This document shows, piece by piece, positions 10,883-22,500 of a stretch of DNA of 64,000 nucleotides; the stretch's first letter is position 1; each line of letters opens with the position of its first letter. The DNA is from Nephrocerus scutellatus. Taxonomy: Eukaryota > Arthropoda > Insecta > Diptera > Pipunculidae. The translations under genes were made by a program, and so were the position numbers. The stretch spans positions 136,368,277 to 136,432,276 of the forward strand of contig OX352761.1 in the NCBI GenBank assembly GCA_947095585.1, given 5' to 3'. The notes beneath the pieces are model-generated. The model searched no databases. It saw nothing but the letters and a program-made list of their open reading frames with translations, and was not told the origin of the DNA.

Positions 10883-12595
10883 TAAACATATAATTGTGCA
10901 TATATATAAGGAATCTGTATTTGAACAGTTATTTCCATTTTGGAAAAAGAAACTTGCCATTGTGTCTATTGGCAAACACTTCTATCGTCGCTTTAACTTT
11001 TGGCATCAAATCGAGGTAATTCCATTGTCTTATTGAATTTTCAAAAGTGGAAAATGACAAAAAAAAGTTTCCTTTGTCACATTATTGTACTCAGTTTCAG
11101 TTAGGTATGCGAGTATCTTTTTATGTTTGTACAATAGATTCACGAAAACAATGCTAGTGCACAATATGAACGTTGGGGAAGAGTACATAAGGATGAGTTT
11201 TTCTTTGCTAGCTAGCTAGTCGGTACTGTCCGTCATCTCATTCAGTTTCAATTCATTCTTTAATATATAAATCATCATCATAATGATGCAGCGAGCATTG
11301 GTCAAGGCCAATAAGCGAGTTTGTTTGAAGCAAAAACTTTTTACTTTTTAGCTTTGTTACGTATGTGCTCGGTTGGATTTGAAGCTGATCTAAGCTGAGC
11401 TACAGACAACATGAGGAGTGCACTTGAAAGATACATTATCTACTTCTTCTTCGTCTTTAACTTTTTCTTCTTGACTTGAACAATTTAACATAAAGAAAGA
11501 TGAGTTGTGCTATGCAAAGATACTTTATAATATTTTCCTCTTCCTTTCTTCCTTTGGATTCCGTGCATCGAAGTTATTCAAATAACCAGACAAAAAATCC
11601 GCCACCAGGTAGCACTAAGAAAAAAATATATATATATGTATATGTATATAAACGAAACGAAGCGTTGGAATAGAATTTATTATTGCTTCTGGTGGTATGC
11701 CCACCACTATTGTTCCCAATGATAAAACCATGAACACAATAATTCTACAAAAAAAGTTTTGAGGCAATGTGACTCGACTTGCTTGCAAACAACGTATTCA
11801 CGCGGCGGTTTGTTCTCGCGCTGCCAGGTCTTGCTGACATCATAGCACGGTAGCGGCTACGGTTCTTTATTTCTAGTGGTGGTTTTGTCATTGCTCGGTG
11901 CTGCGATTCGCGATTCGTCAATTGTTCCATCGTCGTCGTTGTGCTATGTTGGGTTAGATTAGACGGATGAGTTCCTCCTGAGCTTTATCTATTCGACAAC
12001 CACGTACATCAGTTCCTACTATGTGGAGAGGTATTGTTTGTGATCTGCGATGTGTGTGTGTGCATGAAGTTGTCGTTGTTCTTTGGAGAAGCACTAAATA
12101 ATCGTAAAGAACAAAATACGAAAAACGAAATCAACAGCGAGAACTCAACTGACCTTCGCTACGTGAATAGAATTGGAATTAGAAGGTGAAATACGCGTTT
12201 CAGTTACGCCGTATGTCCGCCCATGTATGTATCCATCCTTCCATCAAACATTCAAACTTAAAGCATGTTGATGTGGGTAATGGTATTGTTTCTTGAAATA
12301 AAGAAATCTCTTTAAAGATACATTTCTAGTTTTTATATTTATACTGACCAGGATACTGTTAAATACTATCATTAAGGTATAAAATAATAGTGTGGCAATA
12401 AATGTTTATTGCCAAAATGGCGGATCTACGTTTCTTTAGAAAAATCTCATTGTAAAATCCCAGCCACTTTTAGTTTGTGAGGTTTAAACTGCGCCAATTT
12501 AAAATTATGCAAGGATCATCTGAGGTGCTACGATACGAGACGATACGATGAGAATTGGGGGTGTGTACAAGCCGCTTGCACCGCGACCCACATTG
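10883..12595. other. No gene seen
   Basis: AT-rich with TA-rich microsatellite patches near 11620-11650. A somewhat GC-richer stretch at 11745-11960 has an open minus-strand frame (61 codons) without a domain. Nothing supportable. Confidence 0.45.
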
Positions 12596-12599
12596 TGCC

Positions 12600-12879
12600 C
12601 CGTATTCTTTGAGCCTATAAATCTTTTAGTCTTTTGATAAACTGTATTATTCCTTTGGCTGGGATTGTTGGTAATCTTCTACCCTTATAGTTATTTTGCC
12701 TATAGTGTTTATTCTTAATTTTATTAGGGCTTGGCAATGTGCAAGGAGGGGCTCTATTGTCTCCTCTTCTTCATTGCAGTATCTCATATCATAAGTCTCA
12801 TCATTGCCTCAGCATTCCTATTTTGTGTAAATGATACTTACAAGTATAGTGTCCTGTTAATGCTCCCCTTAAGATTCTT

Positions 12880-12922
<43 letters not shown>

Positions 12923-13500
12923 AGTTTTATGACATCTTTCGCCATTTTGTGGTTAAAGTTTAGGAATTTCTTAAAGTGTTTTAGACCCTCATTATTTTAG
13001 TTATTTGTGCATTTTATTGCCCAGGTGGATTTTGAGCTGCTCCGCCATCTCAACGAGAAATGATCGGCAGTTAAGGTCTAGAATTGAATTTATAGGGATT
13101 TCAGTGCAGCTTGGCTATCCGAGAATATACGGATATCCTTAGCGGATATGACGTTTCTCTTCAGCCAAGACAAGGCTTCAGGATAGAGGAGTGACCGATT
13201 TCATTTCTAGTCCACTGAGAGATAGCATTAAGACTAATAGCCGAACTGGCAGCTACTTGCCTGCTGTAAATGTCGAGTGGTGTATGGTCGAACAGAATGT
13301 TCAATGCGGCGGAGGTGGTTGTACCAAGTGCTCTGCTCATACGTAGACTGGCTGATCTTTGGATTTTGCTTAATTTGTTAAGGTTTCAATTCTTATTGAA
13401 GGCAGTCCACCATACAGTCACACCGTATAGAAATGTAGGTCCTACTATAGCTGTATATAGCCAATGGGTCCAGCTTTGGATTAATAATCCTACTAAATAA
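12600..13500 (-). mobile_element. RNase H-bearing jockey-group LINE, 3' part
   Basis: On the minus strand, after a degraded RT tail (13450-13270), DIRIFSDSQAALKS near 13137-13095 is the RNase H block holding a catalytic Asp. CRSFLVEMAEQLKIHLG follows. Beyond a 40-T run, LRGALTGHYTCKYHLHKIGM and EEEETIEPLLAHCQAL match the C-terminal zinc-finger region, though the first cysteine pair is degraded. The WVPGH...GNE part of RNase H is not readable. I, LOA and R1-related elements share this layout, so the clade is not fixed. Confidence 0.75.
12882..12921 (+). repeat. 40-nt poly-T run
   Basis: Forty uninterrupted T, lying inside the LINE relic between its RNase H and zinc-finger parts. It could be the poly-A tail left by a minus-strand retroinsertion, or slippage expansion. 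Confidence 0.9.
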
Positions 13501-13509
13501 TTAGAAGAA

Positions 13510-15080
13510 AAATTGTCATCAGGTCACCTATAAAATAGTTTTATTGCTACAAAATATAATAAAATATAAAAATTATAAAAATTATTTAATTATTCACAAT
13601 AAACTGAATTAAACTAAATCTAAAGAATCCATACGTAAAGCATATAACTTGCACTAATAACTAAGTGATGTGCATTTGGTCCAAAGTACAAAAACATCTT
13701 GAAATTAAAACTCGACTAAATATTCTAATTCAATAGAAATTTCATGCACCTCTACAAAAAAAAACTAGTTAGACACTAAAAAAATAGCTCCAATTGGTTT
13801 TTTACGAATTCAAAATGAAAAACCAGTAGTCAACAGTTTTTGTCGAAACAAGATCAGAGATCATAGTTGTGTATGTATGTCTGTCATCGTCTCTGGCTGA
13901 CGTATTACATCAGAATCGATGAAACACACCAAGCAAAGAAATCTAACTGTATTCTTGTCGATGTATTTGTATCTGAATCTAAATCACCAAACTGCTAGAT
14001 GAATGTTAATAATGAAATAACCAGATTCTGCTTACTCTCTGAGAGAACACGATGTGGCTAAGATAAGTTAAGATAAATGTTAAACCAAAATAAAAAATAA
14101 AAATGCAAAAAGCAAGAAATTATTTTTTTTCCATATAAACAAATCATTATTTTTAATGAAATTGTTATATTCCTCGTACTTTGCGTTTGTATATTTACTT
14201 GTATATAAAGATAAAATTTGTTGCTTTTTACCATGAAGCACTGGCTTTAACTGGATTACCCTGAGGTTCCCTTTTTCAATCAGATAGCGCAATATGCTAA
14301 TTGTAATGTGTTCACGTCACGTTGTAACTTCAACTCGTAGAAATGTACGATTACAACGATTCAAATGACCCTATCATTAGAGGTTACTGTCATTAATGAT
14401 TCACGATAGCACGGAGAGCTGCTGAAAACTGAACAATAAAAATAATATACACACATGCGTTTCTAAATTCCTATTAATTAAAACTTTGTACTTTTATCGT
14501 TTTATTTTTTTTGTTACCATCATAATCAATAGTAATAAACTATGTAAAGCTGTGTACGTTCACAATTCGTTTGTTATTTTTGTCATTTCGACTTGTTTAC
14601 GATCGAGTTTTGAGCTGTTGAAGTCTTTTGTTTATCATGAGCGCGATCAGTTTTAACAAAATTGAAGAGAGTTTTCTCTTAAAAATTTGACTGTGTGAAG
14701 GTCTCTCTTAATGCTTTGTTTTATTGTATTAAAACATGTTACTCAGAATGTCAATGTGTACATGCGTGTATGTGAACATGCAATGTGCACGGATATTGTT
14801 TTTATGTACATATACGATATGTGTACAAAGGCGTACTTCTGAATAGTACAATAAAACACGTTTTGTGTTGTTTTTTCCATTTGCGGTTTGTTGTTCTTAT
14901 AAATGCCATATTCTCACAACGTTTTGTCGAATTTCGGATTATTCACAAAAGTAATTCCCTAAAATAGTTTTTCTCTTTATTTATATATTCATACAATCCA
15001 AAGTAATTTACAAAATTAATTAAAAATTTGAAACGACTGGGTCCCATTTGTCGCCCTATTATTTTATGTTCTTTTGTAAA
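13510..15080. other. AT-rich, no gene seen
   Basis: Very AT-rich. Short open frames show no domain. No repeat family recognised. Confidence 0.5.
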
Positions 15081-15081
15081 G

Positions 15082-15425
15082 TTTCTTTATTAACTTCGCG
15101 TCGTTTTTTGTTTGTTTGTGGCTTATCGCCAAATCATGTGATCAATTTTTAACCCACTTCCTGAAGCCCCATTTTATTCAAACTTTGCACACATCTTCGA
15201 TGACAGCACTTTCTATTAAAGTTTGTAAGGCCCATATAAATTTTTTAAAAACTATTTAATTTTTTCAAATTTTGTACACATGTGTATCTCCGATGACATT
15301 TATTGTAAAAATTTGGAAGCGATTGGACCGAGGGGCTCCCATATCAATTTTTATAAATTAATCCGATTTTATTCAAACTTTGCACACATGTGCACCTGCG
15401 ACTAGAGAATTCATATGAAATTTTT
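15082..15425 (+). repeat. Rep-1 dispersed repeat, copy B
   Basis: It starts TTATTAACTTCGCGTCG with a TTTGTTTGTGG run, then AACCCACTTCCTGAAGCCCC, two to three CGATTTTATTCAAACTTTG-like units with ATGTGTATCTCCGATG, and ends TAGAGAATTCATATGAAA. It abuts the 3' side of the RTE-like LINE fragment on the minus strand. Confidence 0.75.
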
Positions 15426-15432
15426 TACATCA

Positions 15433-15852
15433 GTTTTAGTCCGTTTATTTGGGATGCCAAATTCTCTCATGGTTTTATAAAGTTCTACTCTGGCTATTTT
15501 GAAACTCTAGACATTTTTTCATAACCTGTCTAAGGGTGTAAATCTGAGAAGTTGTTGATTTGCCTGGTATGGACCAGTGATGACTTTAGCGTATAGGGAT
15601 ATCCTGTCTTGAAGGATAGAGGAAATAGTCTTATACGCGGTACTCAACAACGTTATGCAACGAGAATTGCTGCATGTTGTGATATCTCCCTTCTTATACA
15701 GGATGCCTCTTTGCCAGTCTTCTGGCATCGCTTCTTCCTTACATACTTGCACTATTATTTCATGAATTGTTTTGTGTATTGTGGGGCCTTCTTTTTTAAT
15801 AAGTTCCGCTGGGATCCCATCTGATCCTGGGGCCTAATTATTTTTGAGCCGA
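15433..15852 (-). mobile_element. RTE-like LINE (family B), RT N-terminal part
   Basis: The minus-strand frame continues a LINE that starts near 17000. Just after the SINE it reads GSKNNKAPGSDGIPAELIKK, then VQVCKEEAMPEDWQRGILYK, KKGDITTCSN, GITLLSTAYKTISSILQDR and ITGPYQA: RT motifs 1 and 2. A deletion joins this to ARVELYKTMREFGIPNK near 15490-15440. The catalytic Asp and YADD segments are gone. Confidence 0.82.
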
Positions 15853-16148
15853 TTATAATAATAATAATATTCGGCGTGACAGACCATTGAGGTCCAAGGC
15901 CTAGCTTCTCGCGACCATTTGTGTTGCGCATGTATACTTTTGGACACAAATGGAAGGGACCTACAATTTAAGGCCGGATCCGAACGGTGAATTGAAAACC
16001 TTTCCGTGACAAGTTATTACTCTCGAATCGTTTGTCACCCATTCGCCAGAGGTGGAACACCGTGAAAATACATTTGGTGTTACTGAGAATCGAACCACGA
16101 ACCTCCTTCTCAGTAGCCAAGCGCATTTCCACCGAGCCACGGCGCCCA
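15853..16148 (-). mobile_element. SINE-A copy 1 (tRNA-derived, ATT tail)
   Basis: On the minus strand it begins GGGCGCCGTGGCTCGGTGG, a Pol III A box (TGGCTCGGTGG), with a B box GGTTCGATTCT about 45 nt further on. The body includes GAGAGTAATAACTTGTCACG and a CATTTGTGT/ACACAAATG inverted pair, and the end is an (ATT)n tail. Copies 2 and 3 lie at 31276 and 35981. It is inserted between adjacent codons of the LINE RT frame (SRAI before, GSKNN after). The target duplication is very short or absent here. Confidence 0.85.
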
Positions 16149-17000
16149 TTATCGCTCTGCTAAATTCGTCAATGCTTGGTGGCGGCAGCGTAGTATGGTC
16201 TTCGGTCATTGGTGGAGCCCCCAATTCCTCAGTTATCTGGCCATTTAGCAACTTATGCAAGTGCTCTTTCTATCGCTCTAAGATACCTTTGAGATCGGCG
16301 ATCTTTGTCTATTCAGTATGTGTAACGCGGTGTATATTGCGTCATACCGCGGACTCTTTGGTAGAACTTCCGCGCATGGTGCGGTTCTTGATCTCTGAAC
16401 TGTTCTAGTTCACGGACGCGATTCTTCTCCAAGGCTGCTTTCATTCGCCGGTGAAGCCGGTTTTCATATCATCTGAGCTCTTTATATTCATCTTCGCGTG
16501 CCCGCGGTCTATCAGATTGTTGCATTGCTCGGTACGAAACACTCTTAAGTCCAGTCGCTAGCTTACATTCGTCATCGAGCCAGTCGTTCAGATCTCTATG
16601 ACTACTGCCTATGATGACTTCAGAAGTAATAATGACAGTATTCATAAGGCGTATCCATTTCTCTTCTATGCCCGACATCTCAGCGCCAGGACTTACTCAT
16701 CCTGCATTTAGGAACCTAGTTGTTTCTGGTATCTTCGTTGCGAAGCGGGCGAGGTGATTGGCTTCGCGCCAACCTTACTTTGAAGGGACTAGCCCGATCA
16801 TTCAGCTTTTCCTGTATTGGAGGAAAATTACAGTCGGCCACCACGTGGAGGTTTGATCGCACTTCCACCAGTCAGAAATAGTTACGTCCACTTGCAATTC
16901 TGATGCATTTTGTGTGCTGATTCTGCTGATCTTTATAAGTTAGTTCATTTTATGCACACAGTTTTGTTAAGTAATTTTTGTTGTTTTTCTTGATTATAGT
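16149..17000 (-). mobile_element. RTE-like LINE (family B), linker and RT start
   Basis: The minus strand reads SGIEEKWI, LNDWLDDECKLATGLKSVSY, DEYKELRRYENRLHRRMKAA, RARKFYQRVRGM-like text, then LLNGQITEELGAPPMTEDHT and LPPPSIDEFSRAI, ending at the SINE. These are the linker between endonuclease and RT and the first RT residues of an arthropod RTE-like LINE. Homologous DNA recurs at 48770-49445 and 58340-59340. Endonuclease is not present; at about 16760-16930 the DNA matches the leader region of the 48.8 kb copy. Confidence 0.8.
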
Positions 17001-18045
17001 GAATCGCCCGGGAACAGCTAGTCTGTAATAAATGATGTAATTCAATAGAAAACACGTGAAACACTTTCATAACAGCATAGAAACCAGCATTTGATTCTTT
17101 CTTCACGAGTATGAATTGGTTACCTGATAGCTATCAGCTGTTACTTAAGTGACTCGAACATATGAGTAAACTTAATATCAATATTCTTATTTTGACAGTG
17201 CACAAGCTTGGCCTTAAGCAACTAAGTTTCATCTTTTGTGGTTTTGAAGTAAATACGCTCAGATGTGAAAAGATGTATAGACAGACTGATTCTTACGTCA
17301 AGAGCCCCCTTGGCAAGCTAATAGGAGGCGCACCCTCACTCTGGTTTAAACAGTACCACGTAAAATACAACTGTCGATGCAAAATATCAACCACAGTCTA
17401 TTTTAAAAGTTTTTCCATTTAAATGTAGGTATAATAAACAAAAAAATTACAGAAAAGATGCGTTTGGGCTTAAATAAATTCTGTTTTAATAACAATGCTT
17501 TGACAATGAAAACTTTGTTTTGGAGCAGATTAATTTTCTCACAAATCTTTCTTCACTGATGTTCCATGTAGCTGTGGCACGAAATAACTTCGGTCACTGG
17601 TTTTTGTTGTCTTATCAAAAGGCTGAACATTTTTTTTGCTAAAGTTAAGTGTTTCATCTACTGACTACCTAAAGAAAGTGCGTCTTTTCATAATTTATTT
17701 ATTTGGCTAAAATTATCAGAATTCAGAAATATTCTCTTAAGCTTATCTTCTGTAGATGGCGAACGAGGTAAACTACTGAAACACGAATGTTTTTTTGTGT
17801 CATTCTCAGATTTAGGTTAGCTCCTTCAAGAGCAACATTAAAAAATCTATCTATCTACGTACATTTATCACTTTCAGGTTTTTTTTTATTAGAACGTTTG
17901 CGGAACTCGTGTTGGTACTTTTATTGGATCATAATGAGCAAAACTGATCATTTTCACTTTATAAGTTCTATTTTAAGCATAATACAATTTCATGCAACTT
18001 TGTTTTTATTAAATTAACCCTGCCAAGTGACTAATACTGCTAACA
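17001..18045. other. AT-rich, no gene seen
   Basis: Open frames at 17162-17422 and 17787-18017 show no domain. No repeat recognised. Confidence 0.5.
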
Positions 18046-18049
18046 CGAA

Positions 18050-18465
18050 ACCAAACGAGCCGGCTCCCTAATGCAGGTGTCTTTCTTAAAACCACGAAAG
18101 TTGGCTCTCAGAATTAATCTCTTGGACTATCGAAGCCCTGACATTCTTTCCAAGTTTAATAGTCGGAGAGCTTCTAGCTCTGGGTAATTTTTTTTTATGT
18201 AATTCGCGCGTGCTTAAAGGGGTTCGAACCCTTTTAATGCTCGGCTATATGCTTGGCACAGCGTTGGCGTATGGTATCGTTGGCTGCAATTTTTTGCTTT
18301 CAGGACCGTTTGACATAGAGGTTAATTCAATTTTGGACATCGATAGCATTGTTTGAAGCCGGAACACAGAAAACAACTTCTTAGAGGTACTGTAATTATG
18401 GTACCGAGTCCAAAGACACCAACTCCTACTTCAGAATTCATTATTAATACATAGGGCTTAGAGCC
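18050..18465 (-). mobile_element. LOA-like LINE, RNase H end, split by SINE-B
   Basis: On the minus strand MNSEVGVGVFGLGT near 18442-18400 resembles the start of LOA-like RNase H (TDGSK...GvG.fg). After the SINE, RXSKRLI near 18130 and following text match the end of the homologous LOA-like copy at 52360. The copy is short and heavily decayed, so the assignment leans on comparison with the copies at 31.7 and 52 kb. Confidence 0.5.
18190..18288 (-). mobile_element. SINE-B 3' tail, inserted in LINE relic
   Basis: On the minus strand: GCCAACGCTGTGCC, AGCATTAAAAGGGTTCGAAC, CCCTTTAAGCACGCGCG, ATTACAT and an A run at 18190. The AAGGGGTTCGAACCCTTT part is a near-perfect palindrome. The same parts occur at 7983-8070 and 51350-51425. 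No head with A and B boxes is present here, so this is a 5'-truncated copy. Confidence 0.6.
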
Positions 18466-18559
18466 GGTTGTCATTAGACGTACTTTCAGGAATTGTTGGC
18501 GAATAATTCTACCCCTTAATAATGTTATTTAACAACTTAACAAAATAACTAAGTTAGCC

Positions 18560-19095
18560 AATGCCCGAGATGCTTAAACTCTTTTTTCAGCTTCAAATCG
18601 CAAAAATCTCTACACCGATGTCATCCAGTTTGGCATCCCTAAACTTCTGAGCGTCCTGGTCAACGTCATCCTTTGAGCGTATACTTGGTCGGCCTCATTG
18701 TCGTGTCTCATAAATGCATAGGACTTTCCTTTTAGCCCATGCGAGCTAGGTGTTCTGCCAAACGGAGCCTACCGAGATTAATTCTCTTCACGCTCGTAGA
18801 TTTCGTCATTATAGAGTCTCCGGTCATTTCTCACATACAGGGCCAACAATTCTCCATAATTGGTTCCTCTCGAACGCGGCTAAGAGGTCAGAATGCTTTT
18901 TGCTAAGCAGGTATCGGATCCATATGTGAGTACTTGTCCATTGTCCATTGTCTTATACACAAGCAGCTTGGATGTTATGGATTTGAAAAGTCTTGACCGA
19001 CTAAAGTAGGCTCTGTTGGCTTTAAAAATCCGTGCGCTAATTTCTTGTTCTATGCTGCTATCGGTTGCTACAGTTGACTTTTCCAGTTTAGATGT
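18560..19095 (-). mobile_element. RTE-like LINE (family B), thumb region
   Basis: Minus-strand translation: ISARIFKANRAYFSRSRLFK, SKLLVYKTMDNGQVLTYGS, SDLLAAFERNQLWRIVGPVC and RINLGRLRLAEHLARMG, with frame changes between. This is the segment after YADD in the same LINE family as 58800-59330. Upstream RT and downstream tail are missing. Confidence 0.8.
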
Positions 19096-19099
19096 AAAA

Positions 19100-20735
19100 A
19101 AAAGATTAGCTTCAAGTCAATAAGAAAGTAAAATTCTTGAAAAGTAACTAATTGTTACATTATTTTTTTCCATACAAGCAAAGTCTTTAACTTATCGATT
19201 TAAGAGTTCATTGACCAGAAAATGTATTAATTAAAGAATACCTTTGGTTGTCTTTTGTTGTCAATGACCAACACAAGCTCCTGCCTAGCCTGCCCGCATT
19301 GTGAATCAAGGAAATAGAAAAAAATCCTTTTATTCTTTGTTATACTCTTTTTGGATTAGTTTTAAGCAAAAGTTATCGTGTATTCCACTCTTAATTAATG
19401 GTAAATTTCCTGAAACTTTGATTGGCTGTCTGCGATTCAATTAATATTGTTGCTTCTACAAGGGTACACTACCAAGTGAACTGTGACGTTGTTCTTGCAG
19501 TCGTCGATGCTATGCATCACTCAAAAGTTATCCATACTAATTAGTGAGTACTACACAAGTATTTCTCGGTTTGAATAGCTTCTTGTAAGCTTGTTTTTTT
19601 TATTTTTATTTTCCTCTTCGATTGAAAATAAGAGAAGAGAAGAACAATAGAAATAACAAACAAATCTCCACACCGCTGAGAAAAATTTAGTTAAGTTATT
19701 CTTTACGCATTCATCCAGGAAGATCCATCGCTTTTATGGAGGCGAGTCATTAGACATATGTATGCACTTGGAAGTAATGAACAGAGGGCGAAACTTGAAA
19801 GAATCATTCATTTGTAAACTTAAGTTAAGCTCCATTTTCATTCAGGTAACTTTTTACTAGCAGTCTGGACGCTTCGGTATGCATGTCAGGGGATGAACTT
19901 AGCAACGGGCAAGTACATTTGTTCGATTAAACATTATTTCAGGTGTTCGCAGGATGAAATTTCTTGAGATGAGTGTGTGTCGGAGCACTTCAATAGCAAA
20001 TTATTGATTCATTGTACGAATGTTTAGAGTACCGATCATCAATTTAATTTCCGTCAAAACCATTTTTCTAGACTATACCCTCATTCAATCACACCATATG
20101 AAATCAGAAAATGCTCCATGAACCCATACATATTTTGAATAAATCAGAATTCTAACTCTTGTTTATGGTGCATTTTAGATTTAATGCTCTTATATGTATA
20201 TTTTGTTTATAGTCCCGTCCGTGGTCCGTCCATGGCCAACGGTCAATTGTAAATTATTAAAATATGAAATCAACTGTAAACATGGTAGCACAGTGTATCT
20301 GTGAAAATTTCAAATTTCCTGTTTTTATTAATATGCTAATGAGTTAGTGCTTGGGAGGAGCCATTTGGTTAAATTACTCCGAATGGTTAGGTAAATTACA
20401 TTTCAAATAATTTTAAAACATTCGGAAAATTATAACGAACATCAGGTACATACATATTTGCACTGTGAACCAAGCGCAGTAAATATCGTACCGGGTTAGC
20501 CTGATGGCCAAAAACTCAATAATTGTTGATGATGTGACTCAAACTTAAATTTGGTTTCGTTTGGGAAATATTTTGTATTCAAAATCTGCCATATTTGCTG
20601 CACACTTGATGAATGGTGCATCCATCGTTTATTATTATCTCATGAAAAAAATATATGTATGTTGATTAGAAATGAAACGAGTGTTGCCGACAAAAGGACC
20701 TGCAAACGGTTTTTCTGAAGAGCATCTACCGTAGT
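19100..20735. other. AT-rich, no gene seen
   Basis: No open frame with a domain, no repeat recognised. Confidence 0.5.
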
Positions 20736-20739
20736 GAAA

Positions 20740-22500
20740 TTAGTAGAAAAGAGTTAAAGCTCCTTTATTTCGTCTATGCTCCAAATAATCAAGAGATGAA
20801 GTAATGGTTACATCGTTAATCATACGCTCAACTCTCTGAATTCTATCAAGATAATGCAAATGGGGTTTTGAAGCCCCACCCCATATATATGAATTAAATT
20901 CCAAAATAGGCCTAAAATAAGACTTATATAATCTTAATACTTCTGAGGGGGTGAAGTTGATGTTACAAAGAATCTTATTTATCAGACAAACATGCCATAC
21001 TCGATCAAAAGCCTTTGAAATATCCAGGGATACGACGCTTGATTCACCTAGATTTTCAATGCTTCTCTCCCAACAATGAGTCATGCACGTCATGAGTTCA
21101 CCTGATCGGATTAAAGAGCATTCGAATCCAGATAGCTCATTAGTTTGAAGTTAACGATAGATTCCATTATCTTCGACAACAAAGCAATAGGGGGTAGTTG
21201 GTAGTTTCAGATTTATCACATTTTTTTCGGAACGTGTTGAATATTAGCCATTTTCCAAGTTTAGGGAAAAACACCAGTCTTCATTGAGAGATGAAGCAAT
21301 TTACTAAGCGGTTTCGCCAGAGTATGATGATATCATTTCAATAATAATGGAGGAATATCGTCGGGTCCAGTTGCTTTATTAGGGTCAAGTTCTTTAAGAA
21401 TCTTTGAAAACCCATGGCCGGAAATAGATTTTAGACATACCCGGGCCTACATTCGAGAGAATTAGTGGGCTTTGGTAAGATAAAGGAATGGTAGACGCAC
21501 CAGCAAAATGCGAAGCTAAGAGATTAGCTTTCTTAATACCAGTTTTATAAAGAATACCTTTATGAAATAAAGAAGGAATAGATGAAGTATTGTCTGCAAT
21601 GTTTCTTTTTTACCAAGGCAGCAAGCGACAAAAAGCTTCGAATATGAATCCAAAAATTTTCGCATGCTATCTAGAATTTTGAGGTCATATAATATTGTGG
21701 TCCTTTGTTTCTCGCTATTCGGAACTTACCAAGGTTTTCTTCGGAAGTGCAATTAACGTAGTCCAAATGGGGTGCTTTTTTACTAGCGACAGCTGACTTG
21801 AATTTTTTATTGCACCACTTATTCTTACGAATATTGCTTTTCTAAAAGGAGGAAGAATGCAATTTTCCATTCCTAGCAAAAAGGTTGACGCGATAAGCTG
21901 TGAAACTTTATCAGAATTATTGATGGAAAAGCAGGTTGACCAATCATATGAGCTATAAAATTGGTTCAGGAGTTCCCAGTTAGAATTTTGAAATGTGAGG
22001 TAAATCGGGATATCTAGTTGGCTTCTCAACGAGCTGGGTGAGAAGATTGCTATTTGAAAATATCTTGTCTATAGTTTCCGATAAATAATCTAAGTCATAC
22101 TAGTCTCATCAGGTGACAAATTAGGACTACGGTAAAAGAAACAAATAAACATGAAATGGTTTGAAATTTTAATTTCAATCAATCCATAACGTTTTGAAAA
22201 GGGGATTGCAGTTCGGAACAATAGGAACACTAAAACAGATATCGTCTCAATTGAAGAGAATAACCCCTTGAAGCGGAACCAAATTGTCGACACGGGAATA
22301 CCCCGGACTTTGAAAATCATTTGAGGTACCCATATAAGACACCTGCGTTTCACATAAACTAAGAACCGCAGGTTTGTTCGCGTCACGATGTGCTACGATC
22401 GAGTTGGAATTACCTTTAATGCCGCGAATGTTTGTGAAATGAATTTCAAAATAACAATTCATTTCACAAAGTAAAAATACCGAACCCGGCAAGATGGAGA
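20740..22500 (-). mobile_element. CR1-like LINE, endonuclease to RT, degenerate
   Basis: This is the most complete LINE here. Minus strand from 22450: NIRGIKGNSNSIVAHRDANK and LSLCETQVS (AP endonuclease start), ISNHFMFICFFYRSPN (mid endonuclease), a linker with FYSSYDWSTCFSINNSD and PPFRKAIFVR, ASHFAG, NVGPGMSKIYFRP, KMANIQHVPKK, KIMESIVN and SVVSLDISKAFDRVWH (RT catalytic Asp). A deletion then removes the YADD core. LYKSYFRPILEFNSYIWGG and LDRIQRVERMIND close it. Many frame changes; the copy is dead. Confidence 0.85.

Noticed and set aside
16052..16408. 118-codon plus-strand frame
   Set aside because: It runs antisense through SINE-A and the LINE RT; the real signal is on the minus strand.
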